From: Saliniramus sp050485405
GTDB lineage: Bacteria; Pseudomonadota; Alphaproteobacteria; Rhizobiales; Beijerinckiaceae
DNA length: 64,000 bases
Assembly (NCBI GenBank): GCA_050485405.1
Contig: JBJHBI010000011.1
Span: 16,638 to 80,637 of the forward strand
Direction: 5' to 3'
Below are positions 8,199-17,110 of the stretch, piece after piece. The number at the start of each line of letters is the position of its first letter. Position 1 is the stretch's first letter. The notes under the pieces were generated by a model. It saw only the letters and a list, made by a program, of their open reading frames with translations, was not told where the DNA came from and did no database searches. The translations under genes and the position numbers were made by a program.

Positions 8199-9503
8199 TC
8201 AGCCGAGTGCCTGCGGACGCGGCCCGCCCGTCGCCCAGTCGAGCAATTCGGCTGTATGGACGATGGGGATGCCCGTGCCTTTGCCGATCTGCGTCATGCA
8301 GCCGATATTGCCGGTGGCGATGATGTCCGGGCGGGTGCGCTCGATATTCGCGACCTTGCGCGCGCGCAGCTGCTCGGCGATTTCCGGCTGCAGGATGTTG
8401 TAGGTGCCCGCCGAACCGCAGCAGATATGGCTCTCGGGCACATCCTTCACCTTGAAACCGGCCTTCTTCAGGAGCCTTTTGGGGGCTTCCTTGATCTGCT
8501 GGCCATGCTGCATCGAGCAGGCGGAGTGATAGGCGACGGTGAGTTTGTCCGCCTCGCCGGTGGGCTCCAGCGTCAGGGTTTCGAGATATTCGGTGATGTC
8601 CTTGGCGAGCGCCGAGACCCGCGCCGCCTTCTCGGCATATGCCGCATCCTCGCGGAACATGTGGCCGTAATCCTTGATCGTGGTGCCGCAGCCCGATGCG
8701 GTGATGATGATGGCGTCGAGGCCGTTTTCCTCGATCTCGCGGATCCAGGCGTCGATATTGCGCTTCGCGAAATCGTGGCTGTCTTCCGTGCGCCCCATAT
8801 GATGCACCAGCGCCCCGCAGCAGCCCTCGCCGGCCACCTGCGTGACGGTGATGCCGTGGCGGTTGAGCAGGCGGATCGTCGCTTCGTTGATGCCGGGATC
8901 GAGCACGGTCTGGGCGCAGCCCTGGAGGATCGCGACGCGCCCGCGCGCGCCGCCATGCGCGGCGAACACGCCCGGCCCCTCCTGGGGCGAACGGGTGGGC
9001 AGGCGGCCCGGGGCGAGATCGAGCATCGCAGCCATGCGCGGCCCCACTTTCGGCAGCGCTTTCGCCACACCCTTGAAGGGCTTGCCGAGGAAGGCGCCGA
9101 AAAGCGCGAGGCGGAAGCGGCCCGGATAGGGCAGGATCGCCGAGAGCAGGCTGCGCATCAGCCGGTCGTGCCAGGGGCGCTGATAGGTCTCCTCGATATG
9201 CGCGCGGGCATGATCGACGAGATGCATGTAATGCACGCCCGAGGGGCAGGTGGTCATGCAGGACAGGCAGGAGAGGCAGCGGTCGATATGGGTGACGACC
9301 TGCTCGGAAGCGGGCTTGCCGTTCTCCAGCATGTCCTTCATCAGGTAGATGCGCCCGCGCGGGCTGTCGAGCTCGTCGCCCAGAAGCAGATAGGTCGGGC
9401 AGGTCGCCGTACAGAACCCGCAATGCACGCAGGTGCGCAGGATCTTCTCCGATTCCCGCATATCCGGATCTTCGAGCAGTTCAGGCGCAAAATTGGTCTG
9501 CAT
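8199..9503 (-). CDS. glcF: Glycolate oxidase iron-sulfur subunit
   Basis: A 434-residue subunit of the membrane-associated glycolate (D-2-hydroxyacid) oxidase. It carries electrons from the flavin subunits towards the quinone pool. Two ferredoxin-type cluster motifs are visible near the N-terminus: CVHCGFCTATCP and CLSCLSCMTTCP. Two CCG-type motifs lie in the rest of the protein (GCCGALVHHMG and CCGSAGTYN), as expected for this family. Length matches E. coli GlcF (about 407) with a short extension. It is the last gene of the glcD-glcE-glcF order on the minus strand, 44 bp after glcE. Confidence 0.93.
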   Translation of the reverse strand: MQTNFAPELLEDPDMRESEKILRTCVHCGFCTATCPTYLLLGDELDSPRGRIYLMKDMLENGKPASEQVVTHIDRCLSCLSCMTTCPSGVHYMHLVDHARAHIEETYQRPWHDRLMRSLLSAILPYPGRFRLALFGAFLGKPFKGVAKALPKVGPRMAAMLDLAPGRLPTRSPQEGPGVFAAHGGARGRVAILQGCAQTVLDPGINEATIRLLNRHGITVTQVAGEGCCGALVHHMGRTEDSHDFAKRNIDAWIREIEENGLDAIIITASGCGTTIKDYGHMFREDAAYAEKAARVSALAKDITEYLETLTLEPTGEADKLTVAYHSACSMQHGQQIKEAPKRLLKKAGFKVKDVPESHICCGSAGTYNILQPEIAEQLRARKVANIERTRPDIIATGNIGCMTQIGKGTGIPIVHTAELLDWATGGPRPQALG

Positions 9504-9547
9504 GGGTGCGACTCACGTGACTGGTTTTGAGCGGATCGGCGCGACGT

Positions 9548-10735
9548 TCAGACGCCCGCATACATCCGCCCGGGATTGAAGATGCCGTCGGGATCGAAGC
9601 GGGCCTTGATGTCGCGGGAGATGCGCATCAGCGGCTCGGGCAGGGGCTCGAATACCTCGATCGCCGCGCGCAATTCCTGTGGTGCGCGCATCAGCGTGGC
9701 GTGGCCGCCATGGGCGCGGGTCGCGGCGCGCACGCTCGCTGCCGCGTGGTCGTCCGACGGGGTGGCGATCCAGATCAGCCCGCCGCCCCAGTCGAAATAA
9801 TGGCGACCGGGAACCTGCGCGCGGATCGCTGCGGCGAGCGCGGGGCCGGCACCGGGACGCGTCGAAATCCGCCAGATCGCCTGATCGGACAGGCTGATCA
9901 GCGGCCCGCCGTCGCGCAGCCCGCGCCATAGCGCATCGCCGGCATCATGGGGCACGGTGGCGGGATCGCCGTAATCGGCCAGCGTCTCGCGCAATTCACC
10001 GAGCCTGTAGGTTACCGAGGGTTTGAAGCCCTCGATCCGGATCAGCGTCTGCGCCGTCTGGTAGCCTTCGCCGACCGGAATATGCGCCGCCCCCGTCACC
10101 TCGAAGGGCGAGCCGAGCGCCTCGGACAGAGCCGCGATCGCGCGCTCGTCGTCGAGGCCGGAATAAACCAGCGTAGCCGAGGTTTCGGGGATCGGCAGGA
10201 CCTTGAAGATCACCTCGGTGAGGAGCCCCAGCGTACCCCAGGAGCCGCCCATCAGCTTCACCAGATCGAGCCCGGTGACGTTCTTCATCACGCGCCCGCC
10301 ATTCTTGACGATCTCGCCATGGCCGTTGACGAAACGCACCCCGATCAGCGCATCGCGCGCGGCGCCCGCCATGATCCGGCGCGGACCCGACAGGTTCGCC
10401 GCCGCGACGCCCCCGATGGTGGGCTCGCCCGTAGTGCCGAGCAGCGCCCGGTAATCCGGCGGCTCGAAGGGCAGGCGCTGGCCTTTCTCTGCGAGCGCCG
10501 CCTCGATCTCGGCAAGCGGCGTACCGGCCTTCGCCCCGATCACCAGCTCCGCCGGCTCATAGAGCGTGATGCCCTTCAGCTTGCGCGAGGTCAGCGTCGC
10601 CGCCGCCTGGACCGGTCGCCCGATCCCCGCCTTGGTATTCCCCCCGGCGAGGCTCAGCGGCATCCGGTCCGCCCGCGCCGCCGCCACGACATCGACCACG
10701 GCCTCCTCGCTGGCCGGTTCATGCACGCTGGTCAT
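9548..10735 (-). CDS. glcE: Glycolate oxidase FAD-binding subunit
   Basis: A 395-residue FAD-linked subunit of glycolate oxidase, the shorter of the two flavin-type subunits. The PCMH-type FAD domain is visible in the first half, with GGVAAANLSGPRR and GHGEIVKNGGRVMKNVTGLDL. The start at 10735 (MTSVHEPASEE) is chosen because the frame upstream of it runs through a GC-rich repeat and has no family similarity; GGAAGGGCG precedes it. It works with GlcD and GlcF to convert glycolate to glyoxylate. About 400 bp of palindromic repeat DNA separates it from glcD, which is odd inside an operon. Confidence 0.93.
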   Translation of the reverse strand: MTSVHEPASEEAVVDVVAAARADRMPLSLAGGNTKAGIGRPVQAAATLTSRKLKGITLYEPAELVIGAKAGTPLAEIEAALAEKGQRLPFEPPDYRALLGTTGEPTIGGVAAANLSGPRRIMAGAARDALIGVRFVNGHGEIVKNGGRVMKNVTGLDLVKLMGGSWGTLGLLTEVIFKVLPIPETSATLVYSGLDDERAIAALSEALGSPFEVTGAAHIPVGEGYQTAQTLIRIEGFKPSVTYRLGELRETLADYGDPATVPHDAGDALWRGLRDGGPLISLSDQAIWRISTRPGAGPALAAAIRAQVPGRHYFDWGGGLIWIATPSDDHAAASVRAATRAHGGHATLMRAPQELRAAIEVFEPLPEPLMRISRDIKARFDPDGIFNPGRMYAGV

Positions 10736-10775
10736 GGCTGGCGCCCTTCCGGTTGAATTTGATTCGAGGGGGTGA

Positions 10776-11125
10776 TGCAGGGCAACTCCCCTCTCCCTCC
10801 GTGGAGAGGGGATGGGGGTGAGGACGCTCATGAAGGTCTGAGCACTCGATCATCAAGCGCCCGGGTTCCACCCTCACCCCCGGCCCCTCTCCGCAAGGGA
10901 GAGGGGAGGCGTGCGGCTTTTCGCGCGCGCCTGATCCCAATACGTCGTTGCAGGCGGTCGATTCCCGAGGCGGATATACGCGCAACTGATCACGCAACGG
11001 CTCCCCTCTCCCTCCGCGGAGAGGGGACGGGGGTGAGGGGCGCTCATGAAGGTCTGAGCACTCGATCATCAACCGCTCCGGTTCCACCCTCACCCCCGGC
11101 CCCTCTCCGCAAAGGAGAGCGAAAA
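10776..11125. repeat. Paired palindromic repeats between glcD and glcE
   Basis: The 408-bp gap between glcE and glcD holds two copies of one unit, starting at about 10786 and 11001 (period 215 bp). Each unit has a GC-rich palindrome (CCCCTCTCC...GGAGAGGGG followed by GGGGGTGAGG), a nearly identical 50-base spacer (it includes CGCTCATGAAGGTCTGAGC), then the same palindrome inverted (CCCTCACCCCCGGCCCCTC). The region between the copies, about 10910-11000, shows nothing recognisable. Mosaic repeats of this type are common between genes in alphaproteobacteria. In the glc transcript they would fold into strong hairpins and could weaken expression of glcE and glcF relative to glcD. Confidence 0.85.
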
Positions 11126-11143
11126 AGTTCAGCACACCCACCG

Positions 11144-12577
11144 TCATGCCGCGTCCCGCCCTTCCAGCGGGAAGACCTTGGCGGGGTTGAGGAGCCAGGC
11201 GGGGTCGAAGACGCCGCGCACGCGCAGTTGCTGGGCGAGGTCCTGCGCGTTGTACTGATGCGTCATCAGATCGCGCTTCTCGATCCCCACGCCATGCTCG
11301 CCGGTAAGGCAGCCGCCGACTTCGACGCAGAGTCTGAGAATGTCGGAGCCGGCATCCTCGGCCTTCTGCATGTCGCCGGGCTTGGCGGCATCGAACATCA
11401 CCAGCGGATGCAGGTTGCCGTCGCCGGCATGGAAGACGTTGGCGACGCCGAGCCCGTAGGATTTCACGATCTCGTCGATGCGCTTGAGCACGTAGGGCAA
11501 CTGGCCGGTGGGGATGGTGCCATCCATGCAGATGTAATCCGCGATGCGTCCGGTGGCGCCGAAGGCGGATTTGCGGCCCTTCCAGATCGCGGCGGATTCC
11601 GCCTCCGATTGGGCCACTTTCAGCGTCTGCGGAGAGAAATCCTCGGCGATGGCGACGATGCGGGCGAGCTGGTCCTCGATCTCCTCGTTCGAACCCTCGA
11701 CCTCGACGATCAGCATCGCCTCCACATCGAGCGGATAGCCCGCCTTGGCGAAAGCCTCGCAGACCTGGATGGCCGGGCGGTCCATATATTCGAGCGCCAC
11801 GGGGATGATCCCGGCGCCGATGATCGCCGCGACGCAGGCGCCGGCGGTCTCCGCCGAATCGAAGCCGATCAGGGCCGGGCGCGCGCCCTCGGCCTGCCGC
11901 AGGATGCGCACCGTCGCCTCGGTGACGATGCCGAGCTGGCCCTCGGAGCCGGTGATCAGGCCGAGCAGATCGTAGCCCGGCGCATCGAGATGCGCGCCGC
12001 CCAGTTCGACGACGGTGCCGTCGACGAGCACCATGGTGACGCCGAGCAGGTTGTTGGTGGTGACGCCGTATTTCAGGCAATGGGCGCCGCCGGAATTCAT
12101 CGCGATATTGCCGGCAATCGTGCAGGCGAGCTGGCTCGAAGGGTCCGGCGCATAAAAGAACTGCTCATGCGCCACCGCCCCGCTGATCGCGAGATTGGTG
12201 ATGCCGGACTGCACTCGCGCATAGCGATCGGCGAAATTGATCTCGAGCACGTCGGCGAGCTTCGAGACGCCGATCACCACCGCGTCTTCCTGCGGAATGG
12301 CCCCGCCCGCGAGCGAGGTGCCGGCGCCGCGCGCCACGATCTTCACCCCGTTCTCGTGGCAGAAGCGCATGACGTCCGAGACTTCCTGCGTCGAGCGCGG
12401 CAACACCACGGCGAGCGGCATCTTGCGATAGGAGGTGAGCGCGTCGGTGTCGTAGGCGCGCCGCTCGTCCTCCGAGGTCACGAGGCAGTCGGGGGGAACG
12501 AGCTCTGCGAGGCCCGCGATGATCTCGTCACGCCGCGAAAGAATCCCGGCATCGGGCGTGGGAAAGGCGATCGACAT
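11144..12577 (-). CDS. glcD: Glycolate oxidase FAD-linked catalytic subunit
   Basis: A 477-residue FAD-linked oxidase, the catalytic subunit of the glycolate oxidase complex. The PCMH FAD-binding domain is seen from PRSTQEVSDVMRFC through GAGTSLAGGAIP and GNIAMNSGGAHCLKYG. The C-terminal FAD-oxidase domain ends with LTGEHGVGIEKRDLM, the usual signature of the GlcD/D-lactate dehydrogenase family. It is the first gene of the operon and is divergent from a LysR regulator at 12728, which probably controls it. D-lactate dehydrogenase is the main alternative by family, but the GlcE and GlcF partners favour glycolate. Confidence 0.93.
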   Translation of the reverse strand: MSIAFPTPDAGILSRRDEIIAGLAELVPPDCLVTSEDERRAYDTDALTSYRKMPLAVVLPRSTQEVSDVMRFCHENGVKIVARGAGTSLAGGAIPQEDAVVIGVSKLADVLEINFADRYARVQSGITNLAISGAVAHEQFFYAPDPSSQLACTIAGNIAMNSGGAHCLKYGVTTNNLLGVTMVLVDGTVVELGGAHLDAPGYDLLGLITGSEGQLGIVTEATVRILRQAEGARPALIGFDSAETAGACVAAIIGAGIIPVALEYMDRPAIQVCEAFAKAGYPLDVEAMLIVEVEGSNEEIEDQLARIVAIAEDFSPQTLKVAQSEAESAAIWKGRKSAFGATGRIADYICMDGTIPTGQLPYVLKRIDEIVKSYGLGVANVFHAGDGNLHPLVMFDAAKPGDMQKAEDAGSDILRLCVEVGGCLTGEHGVGIEKRDLMTHQYNAQDLAQQLRVRGVFDPAWLLNPAKVFPLEGRDAA

Positions 12578-12670
12578 GGGTCCTCCCGTCCAACGGAACG
12601 TGCGTGTATTTTTCTTTGCAATATAGCGCGAATTCGCGGGCTGTGCAGATGACGTGATCGCGGTAGATTA

Positions 12671-12685
12671 TTTCCAATGCGGAAA
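12671..12685. promoter_or_regulatory. Candidate LysR operator in the glcD/LysR gap
   Basis: An inverted repeat TTTCC-AATGC-GGAAA lies in the 150-bp divergent region between glcD and the LysR gene, in a locally AT-rich stretch. It contains a T-N11-A core, the form expected for LysR-type operators. Assignment rests on position and symmetry only. Confidence 0.45.
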
Positions 12686-12727
12686 AAATCGCCATGAGAA
12701 AAACTCGGGCATATCAGGGGGGGGGCG

Positions 12728-13633
12728 ATGGACCGGTTCGGTGATCTCGACATATTCGCGCGCGTCGTCTCGGCCGGAAGCATGTCCCAGGCCGGTCGCG
12801 ATACCGGGCTTTCGCCGGCCGTGATCTCCAAGCGTATCCGCCGGCTGGAGGAGCGGCTCGGGGTGCGGCTGTTGCAGCGTACGACCCGCCAGCTCGCCCT
12901 GACCGAGGCGGGGCAGGGCTTTCACGAGCGCGTCGTCGGCATTCTCGCGGCGATCGAGGAGGCGGAAGCGGAGGCCGGGCAGGGGGCGGCGGAGGCGCGT
13001 GGGCTCTTGCGGATATCGGCACCGACCTCCTTCGGGCGCCTGCATATCGCGCCCTTCATGCAGCGTTTTCTCGACGCCCACCCGGCCGTCAGCCTCGACA
13101 TGACGCTGACCGACGCCTTCGTCGACATCGTCGGCGAGGGTTACGATCTCGCGATCCGCATCGCGGATCTCGGTGATTCGAGCCTGATCGCGCGGCGCCT
13201 CGCCCCCGCGCACCGGGTTTTGTGCGCCGCGCCTTCCTATGTGGAGCGCGCGGGCGCGCCGCAGGCTCTGAGCGAGCTCGCCGACCACGCGCTTCTGATT
13301 CATAACGGCTCGGAATGGCGGCTGGAGGGGCCGGAGGGGCCCGCGACCGTGCGGGTGACGAGCCGGATCCGGACGAATTCGAGCGAGGTCGTGCGCGAGG
13401 CCGTGCTCGCCGGCGGCGGCATCGCGCTGCGCTCCACCTGGGATGTGGGACCGGAGCTGAAATCGGGAAATCTCGTGCGCATCCTGCCGGAATACGGCTC
13501 TTCCGCCCGGCTCGGCGTCTATGCGCTCTATCCCTCGCGGCGGCATGTCGAGCAGAAGCTGCGCGTCTTCGTGGAATTCCTGCAAGCGCTCTACGGCCCA
13601 ACGCCGTACTGGGATGCGGGGCTCGATCTGTAG
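12728..13633 (+). CDS. LysR-family transcriptional regulator
   Basis: A 301-residue LysR-type regulator. The N-terminal winged helix (about residues 5-65) includes FARVVSAGSMSQAGRDTGLSPAVISKRI and RLGVRLLQRTTR; the rest is a periplasmic-binding-like effector domain that starts around LLRISAPTSFGR. It belongs to the large AaeR/DmlR-like branch. It is divergently transcribed from glcDEF, so it is the likely regulator of glycolate oxidase, and also of itself through the shared 150-bp gap. The effector may be glycolate or a related 2-hydroxyacid; that is inference from position. Confidence 0.9.
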   Translation: MDRFGDLDIFARVVSAGSMSQAGRDTGLSPAVISKRIRRLEERLGVRLLQRTTRQLALTEAGQGFHERVVGILAAIEEAEAEAGQGAAEARGLLRISAPTSFGRLHIAPFMQRFLDAHPAVSLDMTLTDAFVDIVGEGYDLAIRIADLGDSSLIARRLAPAHRVLCAAPSYVERAGAPQALSELADHALLIHNGSEWRLEGPEGPATVRVTSRIRTNSSEVVREAVLAGGGIALRSTWDVGPELKSGNLVRILPEYGSSARLGVYALYPSRRHVEQKLRVFVEFLQALYGPTPYWDAGLDL

Positions 13634-13637
13634 ATGA

Positions 13638-14582
13638 TCAGTCGGCGAGCTTCTCGCCCGTCAGCTTCGGGCGCCAGCGCCGGTGCTGCCATAGCCATTG
13701 CTCGGGATTCTCGCGCAGCCAGCCTTCGACGACGCGCGTCATGGCCTGCATGGCGCCGGGCACGTCGATCTCACCATTCGCGTCGCGCGGGAGATCGAGG
13801 GGCGGGGTCAGTTCGAGGCGAAAGCGCCGCCCTGGCAGACGCACCACGCGCACGCCGTGGACTGGGCATTCGAAGCGCTTGGCGAATTTCGCGAGGATCG
13901 GATTGGCGAGGGCGGGGCGTCCCATGAAATCGACGATCACGCCGCGGGTGAAATGCTGGTCGATCAGCATGCCGAGATGCCCGCCGCGCTCCAGCACGCC
14001 CTGCATGGCGAAGGCGGCGCCCTGCCGCGCGGCTTCGAGCCCGCCCATGGTCTGGCTGCGTACCTCGTGTACGGCCCGCGCGACGGCGACGGCGTTGGGC
14101 GCGCGGAACACCGCGGTGGCTTCGAGCCCGTAGCGCGCAGCGCAGATCGCCGGCAGTTCCCAATTGGCGAAATGGCCCGAGAAGATGATTCCCGGCTTGC
14201 CGTCGTCGCGCAGCGCCTCGAAATGATCGATACCGACGATCTCGACATTGCCGGCATTCGGATTGTCCGGGTCGAAATCGATCAGCTTGTCGAGATGGGC
14301 GTATTCGGCGCCGGTGCGGCCGAGATTGTCCCAGGCGAGCCGCGCGATTCGCTTCACTTCGTCATCGCCGATCCCGGGAAAGGCGCGGCGGATATTGTCT
14401 TTCGCGGTGCGATGGGCGGGGAAGAGAGGTCCCAGATTGCGGGCTATGAAGCCGCCGAGATCAGCCGAGCGCTCGGCGCCCAATGCGCGCGCGATCGCGA
14501 AGAGGATCCGGATACCGGTAGCGGCGAGCAGGTCGAGGCTGCGCGCGATGAAACGGGCAAGGCGGAGGCGCCAGGCGAACAC
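13638..14582 (-). CDS. LpxL/HtrB-family lysophospholipid (lipid A) acyltransferase
   Basis: A 314-residue inner-membrane acyltransferase of the lipid A lauroyl/myristoyl transferase family. An N-terminal hydrophobic helix (about residues 15-32) anchors it. The catalytic HX4E motif is HFANWE, with His137 and Glu142. Other family segments are NIRRAFPG and the C-terminal PEQWLWQHRRW. The acyl chain and whether the acceptor is lipid A or another lipid cannot be read from sequence. It converges tail-to-tail with the LysR gene (4-bp gap) and is divergent from ispH. Confidence 0.9.
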   Translation of the reverse strand: MFAWRLRLARFIARSLDLLAATGIRILFAIARALGAERSADLGGFIARNLGPLFPAHRTAKDNIRRAFPGIGDDEVKRIARLAWDNLGRTGAEYAHLDKLIDFDPDNPNAGNVEIVGIDHFEALRDDGKPGIIFSGHFANWELPAICAARYGLEATAVFRAPNAVAVARAVHEVRSQTMGGLEAARQGAAFAMQGVLERGGHLGMLIDQHFTRGVIVDFMGRPALANPILAKFAKRFECPVHGVRVVRLPGRRFRLELTPPLDLPRDANGEIDVPGAMQAMTRVVEGWLRENPEQWLWQHRRWRPKLTGEKLAD

Positions 14583-14706
14583 GCTGTGACAATTCCCTGA
14601 TGAGTGAGCGATGGATGCGGCACCGTCTGTTCACCATCATGGCCACCGGGTCAAGCCCGCCTCGGAGAAAGACGGGGGTCTTTTGCCGCAATCGGCACCG
14701 GAATGC

Positions 14707-14735
14707 TTGACATCAAGGGTGATCTCGCCACATCC
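14707..14735 (+). promoter_or_regulatory. Possible promoter of ispH
   Basis: A consensus -35 hexamer TTGACA at 14707-14712 is followed after about 17 bases by a weak -10 region (around ACATCC). Transcription would then begin at or very near the first codon of ispH, which would make a leaderless or nearly leaderless message. The -10 match is poor. Confidence 0.3.
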
Positions 14736-14740
14736 CGTAG

Positions 14741-15709
14741 GTGATGGATACCGCCTTGCCGCCCCTGTCGATTCTGCTTTGTGCCCCGCGTGGATTCTGC
14801 GCCGGCGTCGTGCGCGCGATCGATGCCGTGGAGAAGGCGCTGGCGATCCATGGTGCGCCGGTCTTTGTCCGCCACGAGATCGTCCACAACAAGTATGTCG
14901 TCGAGAGCCTGCGCAAGAAGGGCGCGGTCTTCGTCAAGGAACTCCACGAGATCCCCGATGGCGATGCGCCGGTGATCTTCTCGGCACACGGCGTGCCCAA
15001 ATCCGTGCCCGAGGAGGCGATGCGCCGGCGCATGTTCGCCATCGACGCGACTTGCCCCCTCGTCACCAAGGTGCATCGCGAGGCGTCGATCCACGCCAAA
15101 CGCGGGCGCCACGTCCTGCTCGTCGGCCATGCCGGCCATCCCGAGGTGGTGGGCACGATGGGGCAATTGCCCGAGGGCGCGATCACGCTGGTCGAGACGC
15201 TCGATGACGTCGCCCGGCTCGATCCGCCCGATCCCGATAATCTCGCCTTCGTCACGCAGACGACGCTGTCCGTCGACGATACCGCCCAGATCGTCGAGGC
15301 TCTGCAGGCGCGCTTCCCCAAGATGGTCGCGCCGCACAAGGAAGACATCTGCTACGCCACCACCAACCGCCAGGAGGCGGTGAAGAAGGTGGCACCGATG
15401 GTCGATGCAATGATCGTCGTCGGCTCGCCCAATTCCTCCAACTCCCAGCGCCTGCGCGAGGTTGCCGAGCGCGCCGGCTGCCAGGTCGCGACGCTGGTCA
15501 ATCGCGGCGCGGATATCGACTGGACGCGCTACGGCGCGATCGCGACGCTCGGCATCACGGCGGGCGCCTCCGCGCCGGAAGTGCTGGTGGAAGAGATCAT
15601 CGACGCCTTCGCCGCGCGCTATGATGTCACCGTCGAGACGGTCACCACGACGGATGAGGACGTCTTCTTCCCGCTGCCGCGCGAGTTGCGCGGCGCTGCC
15701 GCGGAGTGA
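14741..15709 (+). CDS. ispH: 4-hydroxy-3-methylbut-2-enyl diphosphate reductase
   Basis: IspH (LytB) catalyses the last step of the MEP pathway, converting HMBPP to IPP and DMAPP with a 4Fe-4S cluster. The three cluster cysteines are visible in APRGFCAGV (Cys20), DATCPLVTKVH and EDICYATTNRQ. SPNSSNSQRL and GITAGASAPEVLV are further signatures. The length of 322 residues is normal. The start is GTG at 14741 or the adjacent ATG at 14744; I give the longer form. It is followed 3 bp later by thrB and then rnhA, an order well known in Rhizobiales. Confidence 0.97.
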   Translation: MMDTALPPLSILLCAPRGFCAGVVRAIDAVEKALAIHGAPVFVRHEIVHNKYVVESLRKKGAVFVKELHEIPDGDAPVIFSAHGVPKSVPEEAMRRRMFAIDATCPLVTKVHREASIHAKRGRHVLLVGHAGHPEVVGTMGQLPEGAITLVETLDDVARLDPPDPDNLAFVTQTTLSVDDTAQIVEALQARFPKMVAPHKEDICYATTNRQEAVKKVAPMVDAMIVVGSPNSSNSQRLREVAERAGCQVATLVNRGADIDWTRYGAIATLGITAGASAPEVLVEEIIDAFAARYDVTVETVTTTDEDVFFPLPRELRGAAAE

Positions 15710-15712
15710 ACC

Positions 15713-16678
15713 GTGGCCGTCTATACGGAAGTCCCGGAAGACGCATTGTTCGCTTTCGTGGCGCAATACGATATCGGCGAGGTGCTCGCCTTCAAGGGCA
15801 TCGCCGAGGGCGTCGAGAATACCAATTACTACCTCCACACCTCGCAGGGCGACTTCATCCTCACGCTCTATGAAAAGCGTGTGCGTGAAGACGAATTGCC
15901 GTTCTTCCTCAATCTGATGGAGCATCTCGCCCGGCGCGGGCTCAATTGCCCGCAGCCGCTGCGCACGCGCGAGGGCGAGAAGCTCGGTCGGCTCGAGGGG
16001 CGTGCGGCGGCGATCTTCACCTTCCTCGAAGGCCTCGCCATCCGCCGGCCCAACGCGACCCATTGCGGCGCTCTCGGCGAAGCCCTCGCGAAGATGCACG
16101 AGGCCGGGGCTGATTTCGGGATGCGGCGTACGAACGCGCTCTCCGTAACGGGCTGGCCGCAACTCTTCGCCGCCGCCGAGGACCGGGCCGAGGAAGTCGC
16201 TCCCGGCCTGACCAAGCGCATCCGCGAGGAACTCGCCTTTCTCGAGCTGAACTGGCCGCGCGGCTTGCCCGAGGGCGTCATCCACGCGGATCTCTTTCCC
16301 GACAACGCCTTCTTCATCGGGGAGGAGGTGTCGGGCATCATCGATTTCTACTTCGCCTGCACCGATTATTTCGCCTACGACCTCGCCATCTGCCTGAACG
16401 CCTGGTGCTTCGAGGCCGATCACAGCTTCAACGTCACCAAGGCCAAGGCGATGCTCGCAGGCTATGAGCGGGTGCGCCGGCTGGAAGAGGCGGAGGCCGA
16501 CGCATTGCCGATCCTGTGCCGTGGCTCGGCCCTGCGCTTCATGCTCACGCGCCTCGTCGACTGGCTGAACGTGCCCCCCGGCGCGTTGGTCAAGCCGAAG
16601 GATCCGCTGGAATACGACCGCAAACTCGGCTTCCACCGCCGCGTGGAAACGGCGCGCGATTACGGGCTCATCCGATGA
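15713..16678 (+). CDS. thrB: Homoserine kinase (aminoglycoside-phosphotransferase fold)
   Basis: A 321-residue homoserine kinase of the type common in alphaproteobacteria, unrelated to the GHMP kinase of E. coli. It phosphorylates homoserine on the way to threonine. Early motifs are FKGIAEGVENTNYYL and FILTLYEKR; the catalytic loop is VIHADLFPDN and the metal-binding Asp lies in GIIDFYFACTD. The start codon is GTG at 15713, only 3 bases after the ispH stop. The stop overlaps the rnhA start by 4 bases. Function is well supported by both motifs and gene order. Confidence 0.94.
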   Translation: MAVYTEVPEDALFAFVAQYDIGEVLAFKGIAEGVENTNYYLHTSQGDFILTLYEKRVREDELPFFLNLMEHLARRGLNCPQPLRTREGEKLGRLEGRAAAIFTFLEGLAIRRPNATHCGALGEALAKMHEAGADFGMRRTNALSVTGWPQLFAAAEDRAEEVAPGLTKRIREELAFLELNWPRGLPEGVIHADLFPDNAFFIGEEVSGIIDFYFACTDYFAYDLAICLNAWCFEADHSFNVTKAKAMLAGYERVRRLEEAEADALPILCRGSALRFMLTRLVDWLNVPPGALVKPKDPLEYDRKLGFHRRVETARDYGLIR

Positions 16679-17109
16679 ACCAGCGCGTCACGATCTATAC
16701 GGACGGGGCCTGCAAGGGCAATCCGGGGCCCGGCGGCTGGGGCGCGCTGCTGATCTATAACGGCAACGAGCGCGAGCTGAAGGGCGGCGAGACGCTCACT
16801 ACCAACAACCGCATGGAGCTGATGGCCGCGATCATGGCGCTGGAGACGCTCACGCGGCCCTGCACCGTCGAGCTCTTCACCGATTCCCAATATGTCCGCC
16901 AGGGCATCACCAGCTGGATGCATGGCTGGAAGGCGCGGGGCTGGAAGACGGCGGATCGCAAACCGGTCAAGAACGAGGATCTGTGGCGGCGCCTCGACGA
17001 AGCGCGCAACCGCCACGACGTCTCATGGCACTGGGTCAAGGGCCATGCCGATGATCCGCTCAATCACCGCGTCGATGCGCTCGCGAACGAGGGCATCCCG
17101 CCGCGCTAG
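16675..17109 (+). CDS. rnhA: Ribonuclease HI
   Basis: A 144-residue RNase HI, which cuts the RNA strand of RNA-DNA hybrids. All catalytic residues fall at the same positions as in the E. coli enzyme: Asp10 (TDGACKGN), Glu48 (NNRMEL), Asp70 (FTDSQYV), His124 (VKGH) and Asp134 (HRVDALA). The start at 16675 overlaps the thrB stop in an ATGA junction. A longer open frame upstream lies within thrB and is not used. Transcription ends in a hairpin-rich gap before the convergent thioesterase gene. Confidence 0.97.
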   Translation: MNQRVTIYTDGACKGNPGPGGWGALLIYNGNERELKGGETLTTNNRMELMAAIMALETLTRPCTVELFTDSQYVRQGITSWMHGWKARGWKTADRKPVKNEDLWRRLDEARNRHDVSWHWVKGHADDPLNHRVDALANEGIPPR

Positions 17110-17110
17110 A

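Noticed and set aside
9548..10831. Longer GlcE starting at 10831
   Set aside because: The added 32 residues are translated from the palindromic repeat and have no ribosome site; the Met at 10735 fits the family.
14651..16636. Open frame of 661 codons on the minus strand
   Set aside because: Antisense to ispH and thrB; no ribosome site and no family similarity.
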